Shown piece after piece: positions 18,141-28,200 of a DNA stretch of 64,000 nucleotides (positions are counted from its first letter, which is position 1; each line of letters starts with the position of its first letter). The notes under the pieces were generated by a model. The model saw only the letters and a program-made list of their open reading frames with translations, ran no database searches and was not told the origin of the DNA. The translations under genes and the position numbers were made by a program. The stretch is taken from assembly GCA_017461345.1 (NCBI GenBank), contig JAFTYP010000002.1, positions 1-64,000 of the forward strand. The letters are read 5' to 3'. The stretch is from Bacteroidaceae bacterium. GTDB taxonomy: Bacteria > Bacteroidota > Bacteroidia > Bacteroidales > Bacteroidaceae.

Positions 18141-19295
18141 ATGTTCCGTAAGCGTCATCTCATCGTGTCCTTAATTGCGGCATCATTGTCAGTAGTGTTA
18201 TTACTTGGTGCCCGTGGTTTTTTGAGTATGATATCACTCCTTAACCCGGTAGAGCGTGCCCTTGCAAATTTCCACATGACAGACCTCTTCTGTGAAACAG
18301 AAAATGGGAACTCTCCGCAGGACACAAGTAGTGTGATAACGATTGTTGATATGAGCGAGGTTTTTAATCGGGCAGAGTTGGCCACGATTATTGAACATAT
18401 TGATAATTTGCAACCTGCTATTATAGGAGTTGACATACGCTTTGATGGAGAGAGAGACGATCACATCGGTAATGAACGACTTATAGAAACTGTGCTTAAC
18501 ACAAACTCACCCGTTGTTTGGGCAAACGAATTGAGTGATTGGAGCGACGAAGGAAAACAGTTTACTAAAGTTTTACATTCTTTTTTTGTTGACCGCGGAA
18601 TACAGGTAGAAGAAGGTTTTACCAATGTTCAACACGACATCAATGGTGGCACGGTTCGTTCCTATGGAATAATGCGACAGGTCAACGGGTTTACCACATA
18701 CTCGTTACCAGCCAAACTGGCAATAGCCATGACTGGAGACTCTACAATTCTTAAGAAGTCTGACGATTGTAATATACGATATTCATCCACTCACTTCCCA
18801 ACTGTTCCTTTTGATAAAATAACCGAGAATGCAGATCTAATACGAAATCACATCGTTATTTTAGGAGCATTACATGACAAACGCGATATGCATTATTCTC
18901 CCATGGGACCTACGTCGGGCGTATCTATAATAGCATTCGCAACAAATACCTTAATCAATAACAATGCTCCACGAGAACTATCTTTCGGTTGGACGATTGT
19001 ACTGAGTCTACTTCTTATCTGGCTTGCAGAAGTAATGCATAAAGCATTCATCTGGGTAACGAGTCAAATCACATGGCTTAAAAGAATTGCAGAGAGAGGC
19101 ATTTTAGATGGCATCTATACATTATCATATTTAGTTTTTGTCCTTGTTCTGATAGACTATTTCGTGTTCAAAATCACCGGTTTTTATTATGATACAGCAA
19201 TTATTATAATGAGTATTCTCCTGCTTGACACCTCACGCCAAATTTATGATTTAATAAAAGAAACAATATCCGGAAGAAATAATTTTATTAATTAA
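18141..19295 (+). CDS. CHASE2 domain membrane protein without output domain
   Basis: Sensor-type membrane protein, 384 residues from the ATG at 18141 (a TTG two codons earlier is less likely). Topology read from the sequence: one N-terminal membrane helix (about 7-28), an extracytoplasmic CHASE2 domain (about 50-275, with the typical ITIVDMSE and IIGVDIRFDGER near its start and HIVILGALHDKRDMHYSPMG near its end), then three C-terminal membrane helices. CHASE2 proteins usually end in a kinase, cyclase or similar domain; this one stops about 20 residues after the last helix. The next two genes encode exported proteins, so output may be extracytoplasmic. Confidence 0.85.
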   Translation: MFRKRHLIVSLIAASLSVVLLLGARGFLSMISLLNPVERALANFHMTDLFCETENGNSPQDTSSVITIVDMSEVFNRAELATIIEHIDNLQPAIIGVDIRFDGERDDHIGNERLIETVLNTNSPVVWANELSDWSDEGKQFTKVLHSFFVDRGIQVEEGFTNVQHDINGGTVRSYGIMRQVNGFTTYSLPAKLAIAMTGDSTILKKSDDCNIRYSSTHFPTVPFDKITENADLIRNHIVILGALHDKRDMHYSPMGPTSGVSIIAFATNTLINNNAPRELSFGWTIVLSLLLIWLAEVMHKAFIWVTSQITWLKRIAERGILDGIYTLSYLVFVLVLIDYFVFKITGFYYDTAIIIMSILLLDTSRQIYDLIKETISGRNNFIN

Positions 19296-19301
19296 CAGAA
19301 T

Positions 19302-19826
19302 ATGAAAACACTATTTCTTTTTTTACTCTTTATTCTACCTTTTTCTGTTAACTCTAAAGAAGAAAAAGAGCAACTTTTTGTATCAGAAATTTCAGGTGAT
19401 CCCATTCTAATGCAATCTGGAAGAGAGAAAATACAAATCTCAAAAAGTCAACAGCTCACGAAAAAGGATATTTTAATAATTGGCGAAGGGAGTACACTCA
19501 TTCTGCTTGAACCTTTGAATTGCAACCGCTACACATTAAAGGGCCCCTATACGGGAAACATTGCTGGCTACATAAAACGAAACGAACAGAATAGTGTACG
19601 CCATATTTCCAAGACATACTTCAACTTCTTGTTCGCACGCATGTTGTCCCCTAAAAAAACACACAAAGAACAGAGCGAAACAAGTTCCACCTCTGCCTTG
19701 CGAAAGGGAGATTCTATCCTCGCACCCTGCGAAAATATCAGTTCATTGCGTCACATCACTGATAGTCTGACAATCTATACTGTTGACACGTTGGCTTCTG
19801 CTCCTATAGATGCTTGCAACAAATAA
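19302..19826 (+). CDS. Small exported FecR-like protein
   Basis: 174 residues with a clear signal peptide (hydrophobic 4-17, cleavage near VNS). The mature part contains a short beta-rich segment (ILIIGEGSTLILLE... YTLKGPY) resembling the FecR/SH3-like fold that often accompanies CHASE2 proteins; the similarity is weak. The C-terminal part is Ser/Thr-rich. It sits 6 nt after the CHASE2 gene and 8 nt before the CHAT gene, so the three are very probably one transcript. Exact function unknown. Confidence 0.55.
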   Translation: MKTLFLFLLFILPFSVNSKEEKEQLFVSEISGDPILMQSGREKIQISKSQQLTKKDILIIGEGSTLILLEPLNCNRYTLKGPYTGNIAGYIKRNEQNSVRHISKTYFNFLFARMLSPKKTHKEQSETSSTSALRKGDSILAPCENISSLRHITDSLTIYTVDTLASAPIDACNK

Positions 19827-19834
19827 CATATACT

Positions 19835-22800
19835 ATGTTCCCAAAAAAGATACACCTACTTCTCATATTACTGGCTGTGCACATTAACATATATGCGCAG
19901 ACTATAGATAGCTTGTATATTAAACTTGACCTTGGACTTCAAGCTATACAGGATGAGCGTTACGTAGATGCTTTTGGGAATTTAAAATATTATATTGACA
20001 ATGCACCAACAGAAGAGAAAGAGACAACAGATTACACCCACGCAGCAGTTAACTACAGGAAAGCAATCGGAGAGATTAACGAAAAACGTAAAGTCTGCTA
20101 TAAAGAGGCTGTAAAAGCAAAAGAGCGAGGGCAGCAAAACCAATTAGACAGTTTATGCGAGGATTACCTAAGGCTATGTGTTCAAAACGATTCTAAGAAA
20201 ACATTCGAATACACCTTTGCACTGACTCAACATGCGATGAAACGCCATCGGAAAGGGGATACGAATGAGTGCCTTCTATGCTTGAATAAAGTTTTGGAGA
20301 TCCGCCATTCCTCACATCTAATCGACAGCATCCATATGGGTGAGACACTGAACCTAATTGCCTCCATAGAAGGCCAAAGAGGAAATTATAATAAAGCAAT
20401 ACATCTGTGTACCAGGGCTCTGAATCTGTATGAGAATCGATACGGGAAAAAAGGATTATACTATGGAAAAACCTTGGTTAATGCAGCAAACTACTATACA
20501 TTGCGCAACGAACCAGGTGATATAAATCGTGCTATTGAACTTAACGAATTAGCGGTAAAAATTCTTTCAAAGAAGGAGCCAAGTTATATGCAGGCCCTAA
20601 ACAAACTATCAGTCCTATACTCTTCTTCCAATGAGCCATCCAAAGCAAGGAAATACACAACTAAAGTGTCTCAAACGAAGAACGGGAATAAAAATGATCT
20701 CAATTACGCAAGTTACCTCAGCAACGAAGCCATAAACATGGCAAATTCAAATAACTTCCCCCAGGCTCTCGAATTAGCAAACAAAGCCATTGATATTTTC
20801 AAAGCCCATGGTGATACAGCGAGCCTGAATTATGCCCGTCTACTTGCCAACACAGCACAGTTCGAAAAGCATTTGGAGAGATATAAGCCTGCTATCTCTC
20901 TATGGAAACGAGCCGTTACCATTTTTGAGAATATCGAAGGGAGTAAAAGTGTGAACTACATAAGTTGCATGAGCGAGATATCGGCAGCCTATACTCACAT
21001 CGGAGATCTTAACAAAGCCACCGATATTGACGAAATTTTACAAGACGCTGTTTCCTCACAGGCACTAAAAGCAAACCGAAACTATGCATATACTCTCATG
21101 CACCAGGCTGCGAATATGGCAGAAGATGGGAATTACCATCAAGCCACACTACTTCAACAAAAGGCACTCTCAATCTTTCGCACCCGCCATGAAACTACAG
21201 ACGAAGCATATGCATTAAACGAACTCTCTAATTATCTTTATCACACTGGGAAACTACAAGAGGCTATAGACTCCTGTAGCAAAGCACTGAGTCTATATGA
21301 GCAGATACCAGACGAAAAAGAGAAGTATGCACTGACATTAAATAATCTATCCATATATTACTATGAGGCAAAGCGTTTCGACGATGCCCTTTCTGCCAGT
21401 AAAAAGGCTATTGTGCTCTTCGATAAGTATGACTTGCCACATTCATCGTTTTACACCAAAATCCTTACAAATCAAAGCCTTTTTGAGGCTACACGTGACA
21501 GTTTAGACATTGCCATCTCCCTCAGCACAGTTGCCGACAGTATCCAACGTGAACTCTTAGGTGAAATCCATCCAGACAACGTCGTACTACGATTTAATCT
21601 TGCCAATTACTTCCTGGAATCAAATAAAACAGACGAAGCACAACGTTTTTTCCATGATGCACTGACAACGCAAATGCTACATGTCCGTAACAACTTCTCC
21701 CACTTTTCCTCACGCACAAGAGAACAATACTGGAACGCAAAGAATTATATTTTCCATTCCGCACCCTACATGGCATGCAGAATGGAGGACAATGATTCGG
21801 CTCAAGTTGATGCGTACAATGCATTACTATTTGCAAAAGGGCTGTTACTCAACTCAGAGATTGATTTCAACAATCTTCTTGCCAATGCATCAAATCCAGA
21901 ACTACAGGAGAAACACAAAGCATTTAGAGAACTCCACAATGAGATGGAGGGCATTTGGCGTCATTCGACCAAAGAATCGAAAGAACGTTTGCCAAAACTA
22001 ATCGCAGAATTAAATCATTTGGAACGTGAACTAATGAAGGATAGCAAAGAGTTTGGCGACTTCACGGAATCCATGACTATTTCGTATCCTCAAATCGCCA
22101 AAGCGTTGCAAAAGGATGAGGTTGCGATTGAATTCTTCAATATTGAGACAAACAGCGGCGATCAAATATACTGGGCACTTTTGGCACACAATGGAATGAA
22201 AGCCCCCAGATTAATCCGTTTGTTTAGCGACAGAGAACTTAATAAATTCCAATTCCACAACATTCCCCTTACCAAGGCGCTGAATGAAGAAAAGTTCATT
22301 GGCGAAATCCTTCAAGACCCTTTAATCGGGGAACTCGTTTGGGGAAAGATTATAGCAGAACTTGATGGCATTAAAACCATCTGGTTTGCTCCGTCCGGAT
22401 TGTTCTATCAGTGGGGAATAGAATATCTGCAATACGCCGGCCGTCGTATCAACGATCACTATACCATACATCGTGTGTCGTCAACGAAAATGATTCTACA
22501 CCGAGACAAGCAACTGGCAAATTCCCCAAGGCGGGCTGCCATTTTCGGTGGCTTAGACTACGAAGCAACAGCACAAGAACTGCTGACGGCAAACACGCAG
22601 ATTCCCCAAAGGCTTGCAGAGATGAGTCGTGACTACGTCCAAGAATATGCAAGTAGATTCGCTGTAGATTCCATCGATATTGCAATGGCCGAAGCACGCA
22701 CCATGAATGCATTTGCACGCGACGGACGCGGCAAAGTCGGTTACCTTGCCGGTACAGATCACGAGGCGGACCAAATCGGTGAATGTTTGATGATGAACGA

Positions 22801-23413
22801 CATCCAGTCTGAAATGTACAAAGACGTGAACGGAACGGAAGAGGCTTTTAAGGCACTTAGTGGGCGTGGCATATCAATACTTCATGTTGCCACACATGGC
22901 TTCTCCCTTTCTGCAGAGCATATTAGTCAACATCCAGATGCTCTTACATATCTCAACATTTCCGGCAACTCGGTCGCAGAATCTGACAACAGTCTGTGCT
23001 TGTCGGGTCTACTTCTGTCTGGTGCAAACAACGTACTGAGCGGCAAGGCTCTTCCTGAGGGCATGGAAAATGGTGTCTTAACTGCACACGAGATTGCCAA
23101 ACTCGACTTACGCGGTCTGGATCTGGCAGTTCTTTCTGCTTGTCAAACAGGAAACGGCCAACTAAAGGAAGATGGTGTGTTTGGCATACAACGTGGCTTC
23201 AAGAAAGCCGGAGCACGCACCTTGCTGATGAGTCTGTGGGAGATTGACGATACCGCTACTCAAATCCTTATGGTCGAGTTCTACCGAGCATTATTGAATG
23301 GTAATAGTCCTACTCGGGCACTCCACCATGCTCAGGATATTCTTCGCAGCAATCCAAAGTATTCTTCGCCATTCTATTGGGCATCCTTTATAATTCTTGA
23401 TGATATTTCCTAA
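19835..23413 (+). CDS. Exported TPR-repeat protein with C-terminal CHAT protease domain
   Basis: 1192 residues from the ATG at 19835, which gives a good signal peptide (MFPKKIHLLLILLAVHINIYAQ); a TTG seven codons earlier would spoil it. Residues about 30-660 are tetratricopeptide repeats with many KALSLYE-type helices, then a linker (about 690-780), then a CHAT domain (about 870-1190). The caspase-like dyad is visible as His1021 in HVATHGF and Cys1103 in LSACQTGNG. CHAT proteases are activated by a partner bound to the repeat region; with a signal peptide, this one should act in the periplasm or on the surface. Its likely partners are the co-transcribed CHASE2 and FecR-like proteins. Confidence 0.88.
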   Translation: MFPKKIHLLLILLAVHINIYAQTIDSLYIKLDLGLQAIQDERYVDAFGNLKYYIDNAPTEEKETTDYTHAAVNYRKAIGEINEKRKVCYKEAVKAKERGQQNQLDSLCEDYLRLCVQNDSKKTFEYTFALTQHAMKRHRKGDTNECLLCLNKVLEIRHSSHLIDSIHMGETLNLIASIEGQRGNYNKAIHLCTRALNLYENRYGKKGLYYGKTLVNAANYYTLRNEPGDINRAIELNELAVKILSKKEPSYMQALNKLSVLYSSSNEPSKARKYTTKVSQTKNGNKNDLNYASYLSNEAINMANSNNFPQALELANKAIDIFKAHGDTASLNYARLLANTAQFEKHLERYKPAISLWKRAVTIFENIEGSKSVNYISCMSEISAAYTHIGDLNKATDIDEILQDAVSSQALKANRNYAYTLMHQAANMAEDGNYHQATLLQQKALSIFRTRHETTDEAYALNELSNYLYHTGKLQEAIDSCSKALSLYEQIPDEKEKYALTLNNLSIYYYEAKRFDDALSASKKAIVLFDKYDLPHSSFYTKILTNQSLFEATRDSLDIAISLSTVADSIQRELLGEIHPDNVVLRFNLANYFLESNKTDEAQRFFHDALTTQMLHVRNNFSHFSSRTREQYWNAKNYIFHSAPYMACRMEDNDSAQVDAYNALLFAKGLLLNSEIDFNNLLANASNPELQEKHKAFRELHNEMEGIWRHSTKESKERLPKLIAELNHLERELMKDSKEFGDFTESMTISYPQIAKALQKDEVAIEFFNIETNSGDQIYWALLAHNGMKAPRLIRLFSDRELNKFQFHNIPLTKALNEEKFIGEILQDPLIGELVWGKIIAELDGIKTIWFAPSGLFYQWGIEYLQYAGRRINDHYTIHRVSSTKMILHRDKQLANSPRRAAIFGGLDYEATAQELLTANTQIPQRLAEMSRDYVQEYASRFAVDSIDIAMAEARTMNAFARDGRGKVGYLAGTDHEADQIGECLMMNDIQSEMYKDVNGTEEAFKALSGRGISILHVATHGFSLSAEHISQHPDALTYLNISGNSVAESDNSLCLSGLLLSGANNVLSGKALPEGMENGVLTAHEIAKLDLRGLDLAVLSACQTGNGQLKEDGVFGIQRGFKKAGARTLLMSLWEIDDTATQILMVEFYRALLNGNSPTRALHHAQDILRSNPKYSSPFYWASFIILDDIS

Positions 23414-23520
23414 CAAAATTCTTACAGCATAATGGCGAAATATCATTGATTTGAATGTCTGAAAGAACCCTTCCCCTCCTCTCCTACTTTTGCCTGCCAA
23501 CCACACATGTGTGAACTTGC

Positions 23521-23665
23521 AAAACTTCTGCAGAGAACTTCCCAAACTTCTGCAGAGAAGTTGGGCAAGTTCTCTGCAGTAAATCGTAAATCACTTCTGT
23601 GCATCATGACGCCCCCTGCAGTCCACTTGCTAAAACGGACGCGTCTGTTTGCCCAACTCCACGCG
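23521..23665. repeat. Family B array 2 with conserved flank
   Basis: CTGCAG cores at 23528, 23550 and 23574. The last is in the opposite orientation of the asymmetric 18-mer, which shifts the core by 2 nt, so the real pitch stays 22. A perfect 10-bp inverted repeat, CTGCAGAGAA / TTCTCTGCAG, spans the last two units. Downstream (to about 23665) lies a flank that, read on the minus strand, matches the flank of array B3 over about 75 nt at roughly 80 percent. It occupies the space between the converging CHAT and queG-like genes. Confidence 0.85.
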
Positions 23666-23703
23666 TGGGGTTGGCAAGCGGGAAACTGTCTGAAGCAATG
23701 GAT

Positions 23704-24612
23704 TTACCTTTTCAGTTCCTTATGCGACTGCAGCCATCGATTGATGTTGCGCATGAGGCCTTCGTATTTGGCGCGTTTGACGGCGGAGCCTTTGAAGAGA
23801 GTTCGGTACTGCTCCTCGGTGAGGTTTCTCCAGTCGTCGGGTGTCATCTCCAATAAGGCGTCGGAAGGTTGGAAGGCTGGTTCTTGGGTGGGCTGTGCCT
23901 CGACGAATTGTGGTGTGGCACGCAAGCAACGGTCGCAACCGTAGAAAGTCTGGTGGAGCCGTATCTCTTCGGGGAGGTCTCCACGGTGTTCTATGGTCTG
24001 ATAACTGATACACTTTCTTGCATCCAGCCCTTCGGCAGTGAGAGCCGGGCAAAGTGCCTGCCAGCCCGACCTTGTGGGCATGGCTTCCGGCAGGGGGGCA
24101 TCGTAAGAGTCGGCTTCGGATGTCAGGAAGAGTTCGCCAAGAAAGACGGTGGGTCCGTAGCCGGGCACAGCAATCAGTCCGCTTGACGTAATGGTGCCTA
24201 TGCCGCTCTTCCAGGCCCAGTAGCGTTCGAGCACGGGTGCGGTGTCAACAAAGCAGCGGCCTTCGAGCCCGCAGGTCTGCATGAGTTCCTGCATCCTTTG
24301 TTTCATCACGTCGTGATAGTCTTTTCCCTGTGCATACAGGCTGATGGCAGGCTGATGCCGTTCGGGCATGAAGTTCATGGCAAGGCTGACGATGGTTCGC
24401 ACGCCCGGCACGAGGAGGTGGGGCTGGAGACGCATATCGACATTGCGACGCATATAGTCCATCTCGGCACAGAAAGCGCTTTCCAGCCAGTGGCGGTAGC
24501 GTTCGGCAAACGGTTCTGCCACGGGTTCTGCCTTTGCCAGACCGCATGCAACAAAGCCCAGGCGCAGGGCTTGGGCTTTGATGTCTGTGCTATTCAATAA
24601 TGCCGAACTCAT
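23704..24612 (-). CDS. queG: QueG-like epoxyqueuosine reductase with one Fe-S cluster site missing
   Basis: Family role: cobalamin-dependent reduction of epoxyqueuosine to queuosine in tRNA. 302 residues with the expected N-terminal region (MDYMRRN, VRTIVSLAMNF, CFVDTAPVLERYWA) and the DARKCISYQTIEHRGDLPEE segment. Normal QueG has eight Cys in two ferredoxin motifs (CxxCxxCxxxCP and C...YGCxxCxxxCP). Here the first three Cys of motif 1 are Met, Arg and Trp (in MPTRSGWQALCP) and the last Cys of motif 2 is Thr (YGCDRCLRATPQ). The fourth Cys of motif 1, the DARKC Cys and both YGCDRC Cys remain. By the ferredoxin pairing rule the four lost residues are all ligands of one cluster. Its start overlaps the deacetylase stop. 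Confidence 0.85.
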   Translation of the reverse strand: MSSALLNSTDIKAQALRLGFVACGLAKAEPVAEPFAERYRHWLESAFCAEMDYMRRNVDMRLQPHLLVPGVRTIVSLAMNFMPERHQPAISLYAQGKDYHDVMKQRMQELMQTCGLEGRCFVDTAPVLERYWAWKSGIGTITSSGLIAVPGYGPTVFLGELFLTSEADSYDAPLPEAMPTRSGWQALCPALTAEGLDARKCISYQTIEHRGDLPEEIRLHQTFYGCDRCLRATPQFVEAQPTQEPAFQPSDALLEMTPDDWRNLTEEQYRTLFKGSAVKRAKYEGLMRNINRWLQSHKELKR

Positions 24613-25204
24613 ATCCTTCCTGTTTCAGCCAGACAAGAATCTCCGGCAGGGCGTGTTTGAGTTTGTCGATGCTCTTGAGCGAGTCGTGCATCGTAATGAT
24701 GCTGCCGTTTCTGGTGTAGCGTTTCACGTTGTTCACAACATCGTCGGCGGTGAGCAGACGACTGTAGTCGCGTGTCACGACATCCCACATCACTACCTTT
24801 AAGCCACAGTAGCGCAACACTCGGTATTGCACCAGCCCAATCCAACCGTGTGGTGGGCGGAAGAGATTGGTGTGGAAGATGTCGTTAGCCTTTTTGATGT
24901 TGGCAAGATAACTCCACGGACGGTGGCGAAAACCGGAGAGGTGGTTGAAGGTGTGATTGCCTATCTGGTGTCCTCTTCGCCGCACTTCGTCGAGCAAATG
25001 GGGATACTTCACCGCATTGTCGCCTACCATGAAGAATGTCGCCTTCACTTCGAAGCGGTCCAATGTGTCGAGGATAAAAGGTGTGGCCTCCGGTATCGGA
25101 CCGTCGTCGAAGGTGAGGTAAACAATCTTCTTGTCGGGGTTTATCCGCCATAGGGCATGGGGATACAACCAGCGAAAGATGCGTGGGGGCTGCTCGATGA
25201 ACAC
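24590..25204 (-). CDS. Polysaccharide deacetylase (NodB domain)
   Basis: Carbohydrate esterase 4 fold removing N-acetyl groups from peptidoglycan or other polysaccharides, 204 residues. Catalytic motifs are TFDDGP (Asp base and metal ligand), HTFNH (metal-binding His pair) and FRPPHGW, with TMHD near the end. No signal peptide is evident, so location is uncertain. The stop overlaps the queG-like start by 23 nt, and the DUF2723 gene ends 39 nt upstream on the same strand. Confidence 0.92.
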   Translation of the reverse strand: MFIEQPPRIFRWLYPHALWRINPDKKIVYLTFDDGPIPEATPFILDTLDRFEVKATFFMVGDNAVKYPHLLDEVRRRGHQIGNHTFNHLSGFRHRPWSYLANIKKANDIFHTNLFRPPHGWIGLVQYRVLRYCGLKVVMWDVVTRDYSRLLTADDVVNNVKRYTRNGSIITMHDSLKSIDKLKHALPEILVWLKQEGYEFGIIE

Positions 25205-25243
25205 GACGTCTATTTGCTTTTCTGACGATTTACTGTTTATGGT

Positions 25244-28200
25244 TTACAGCGTATCGTCTTCGTAACTTTCTTCCTCGGCGTCGTCAGCATCCATGCTCAT
25301 CCCGACTGAACCATAAAGGCGTCTTTGGATGAGTTGGTTATAGACGTCGAGTTGTTTGTTGAGTTCCATCGCCTTGTCGCTATCGGCACTCTGCAGAATT
25401 GAAACTGCAGCATGCAACTGATAGAGGTAGTAGAAGCACTCCTTCTCGCTGATGAGCAATATCTTGTTAGGCAGACTCAGGTACCAATCGAGGTACTCTG
25501 TCGCCTGGATGGCAACGGGATAGACGATGTCGGTGGCTTCTTGTTTCTTGCCCAAAGTGTTCCAGACGCGTGCCAGTTCCAGCGAACCGCTGCCGTAACT
25601 GTGTGGCACGGTTGTCGGAGGAATCACCTTCTCGGCTTTCTCTACCACCTTGGCAGCCTTGTCGAGTTTGCCCTCCTGCACAAGTCTCGTAGCAAGCATG
25701 GAGAACACACGACGGTGTGTGCCACACATACGCATCACCGTTTCGTCGAGATAGATGCCGGGCTTGTCGATGCCACCGAAGGCAAAGCGCGTCATCAGGT
25801 TCTCATACATCTTCTCTGTGTCGATGTTTTTGCCGCTCTTGGCTGTATTGAAAGGTGTGATGCGGTTGGCAAGTCCTTCCTGAACAAAGTAGTCACCCAG
25901 GTTGCCATAGTTGTCCTTTCCAACGGTCATGGCAACATAAAGCGGACGTTCCCAATTACATTGCAGGAGCATTTCGTACATCATCATCTCGCTCTTATAG
26001 ACGGCCCTCTTGCCCTTAAGGCTGATGTGCATCTTGTCGGGGATGCTGTCGGCAGCCATCATCATACCGCTGCGACGGACTGCTTCCTTGTCGATGGTCA
26101 TGACAATGCTGTCGGTCGGGATGAAACGCAGGTCGGGATTGTCGCTAAGCACCCACTTGTCGATGATATTCTTAAGTTCGAAGGGATCGTCGCCCAGAAG
26201 TTCACGAAGTGTCTCGGGGTCGTCCTTATAGGATTCAACAAGACGTTCCAGTGTGCCCGGACGTACGGTGATGCCTTCTCTTGTGCCTGCCACGTACTGC
26301 AGACGGCTCCAGTGAATGGGCACTGCCGGCGATTCGTAGGCAGGACGCTTCATCTGGTCGATGTACCAGTCTATTTGCAGATACGAGAGGTTACAAACAC
26401 GGGCATCGGTGCGGAAGCCTTCTGTCTCCTGTGCATACCAGAGGGGGAAGGTGTCGTTATCGCCGTTGGTATAGATAATGGGATAGTTGTCTTTGTCGAG
26501 CGACTCAAGGTAGTTGCGTCCGAAGTCACGGCAGGCATAGCGACCACTGCGGTCGTGGTCGTCCCAAGTCTGTCCTGCCATCTGGATGGGAACGAGGATG
26601 CAGAGGCAACTCAACACGGCACTGAGTTTCTCGTTCTTGAGGACCTTCTGCAAATAGTAGGCAATGGCGGCTACGCCAAGACCTACCCAGATGGAGAAGG
26701 CGTAGAAGGAACCGGCATAGGCATAGTCGCGTTCGCGAGGCTGTGCCGGTGTTTGGTTGAGGTAGAGCACTATGGCGAGGCCTGTCATGAAGAAGAGGAA
26801 GAAGACGATGCCGAATTGTTTTTCGCCTTCGCCGTTGTTCTTCTCGTCGTTCTTGAAGAGTTGCCAGAGCAGACCTATCAGGCCGAGCAGCAGCGGCAGA
26901 CAGTAGAAGACGTTGTGCCCCTTGTTTTCCTTGAGTTCTGTTGGCAGTTTGCTTTGGTCGCCAAGGCGCATGTTGTCGAGGAAGGGGATGCCGGTGATCC
27001 AGTTACCATGTTCCCATTCTCCGTAGCCTTGCAGGTCGTTCTGTCGTCCTGCGAAGTTCCACATGAAGTAGCGCCAATACATGAAGTTGACCTGATAACT
27101 GAGGAAGAATCGGAGGTTCTCGAGTTGTGTGGGTGTCTTTATCTGTACCATTTCTCCACAGCGCTCGTAGGTCTTTGTTTTTCCCTTTACGCCACCCATC
27201 CAACTTTCGTAGGCGTTGGTGTGGCGTTCGCTGTACATGCGGGGGAAGAACATGTTTTGCTGATAGACATAATCTGTCTTGTAGCGTTGTATTTCGTAGC
27301 GGTCGGGCTCGTTTTCCTTGTCTTGTTTCTCTTTACGCTGATAGACGGGAGCGCCTTTTTCGCTGACGGGGACGCAGTAGTTGCCGTCGGGTTTGAGGAG
27401 AACCTGGCTGGTGTAGGCGGGTCCGTAGAGCAGTGGGCGGTCGCCATACTGCTCACGATTCAGGTATGTTCCCAGTGTGAAGATGTCTTCGGGCGAGTTC
27501 TGATCCATCGGAGTGTTGGCAGAACTGCGGATGACGATTACGGCATATGAACTGTAACCAATCATTATCATGAGCATACAGAGCAGCGAGGTGTTCATGA
27601 GACGTGCGGAGACGATGTTCTTGCCGTCTTTCTTCCAACGGAGGAGGAAGAAGAGAACGCCCAGCACAACAACGCCACAGAGGAAACTGCTCCAGCCGTG
27701 TCCGTAGAACGGGATGCCCAGCATGCCTACGCTCAGCAGGTAGGAGAGTGTCATGCGGATGCGGCTTTTCTGTTTGATGGTTTCCCAAATGCTCCAGAGC
27801 ACGATGCCTACCAGCAGGGCGATATAGACGATGACGCCGGTATTAAAAGGCATGTTGAATGTGTTGACAAAGAGGAGTTCGAACCATCCGCCTACCTTTA
27901 CGATGCCCGGCACGATGCCGTAGAGCACTGCGGCAATGAGGAGTCCGCTGCCGGCCAGCGCGAGCATGGCACCCTTCATGGTGGCATTCTTCACCTTACG
28001 ATAGTAGAAGATGAGCACGAGGGCGGGCAGACAGAGCAGGTTGAGCAGGTGGACACCGATACTCAGGCCGGTGAGGTAGGCTATGAGGATGAGCCAACGG
28101 TCGCTTCCGGGCTCGTCGGCATGGTCTTCCCACTTGAGCATCAGCCAGAAGACGACTGCCGTGAAGAGGCTGCTGTAGGCATATACCTCGCCTTCCACTG

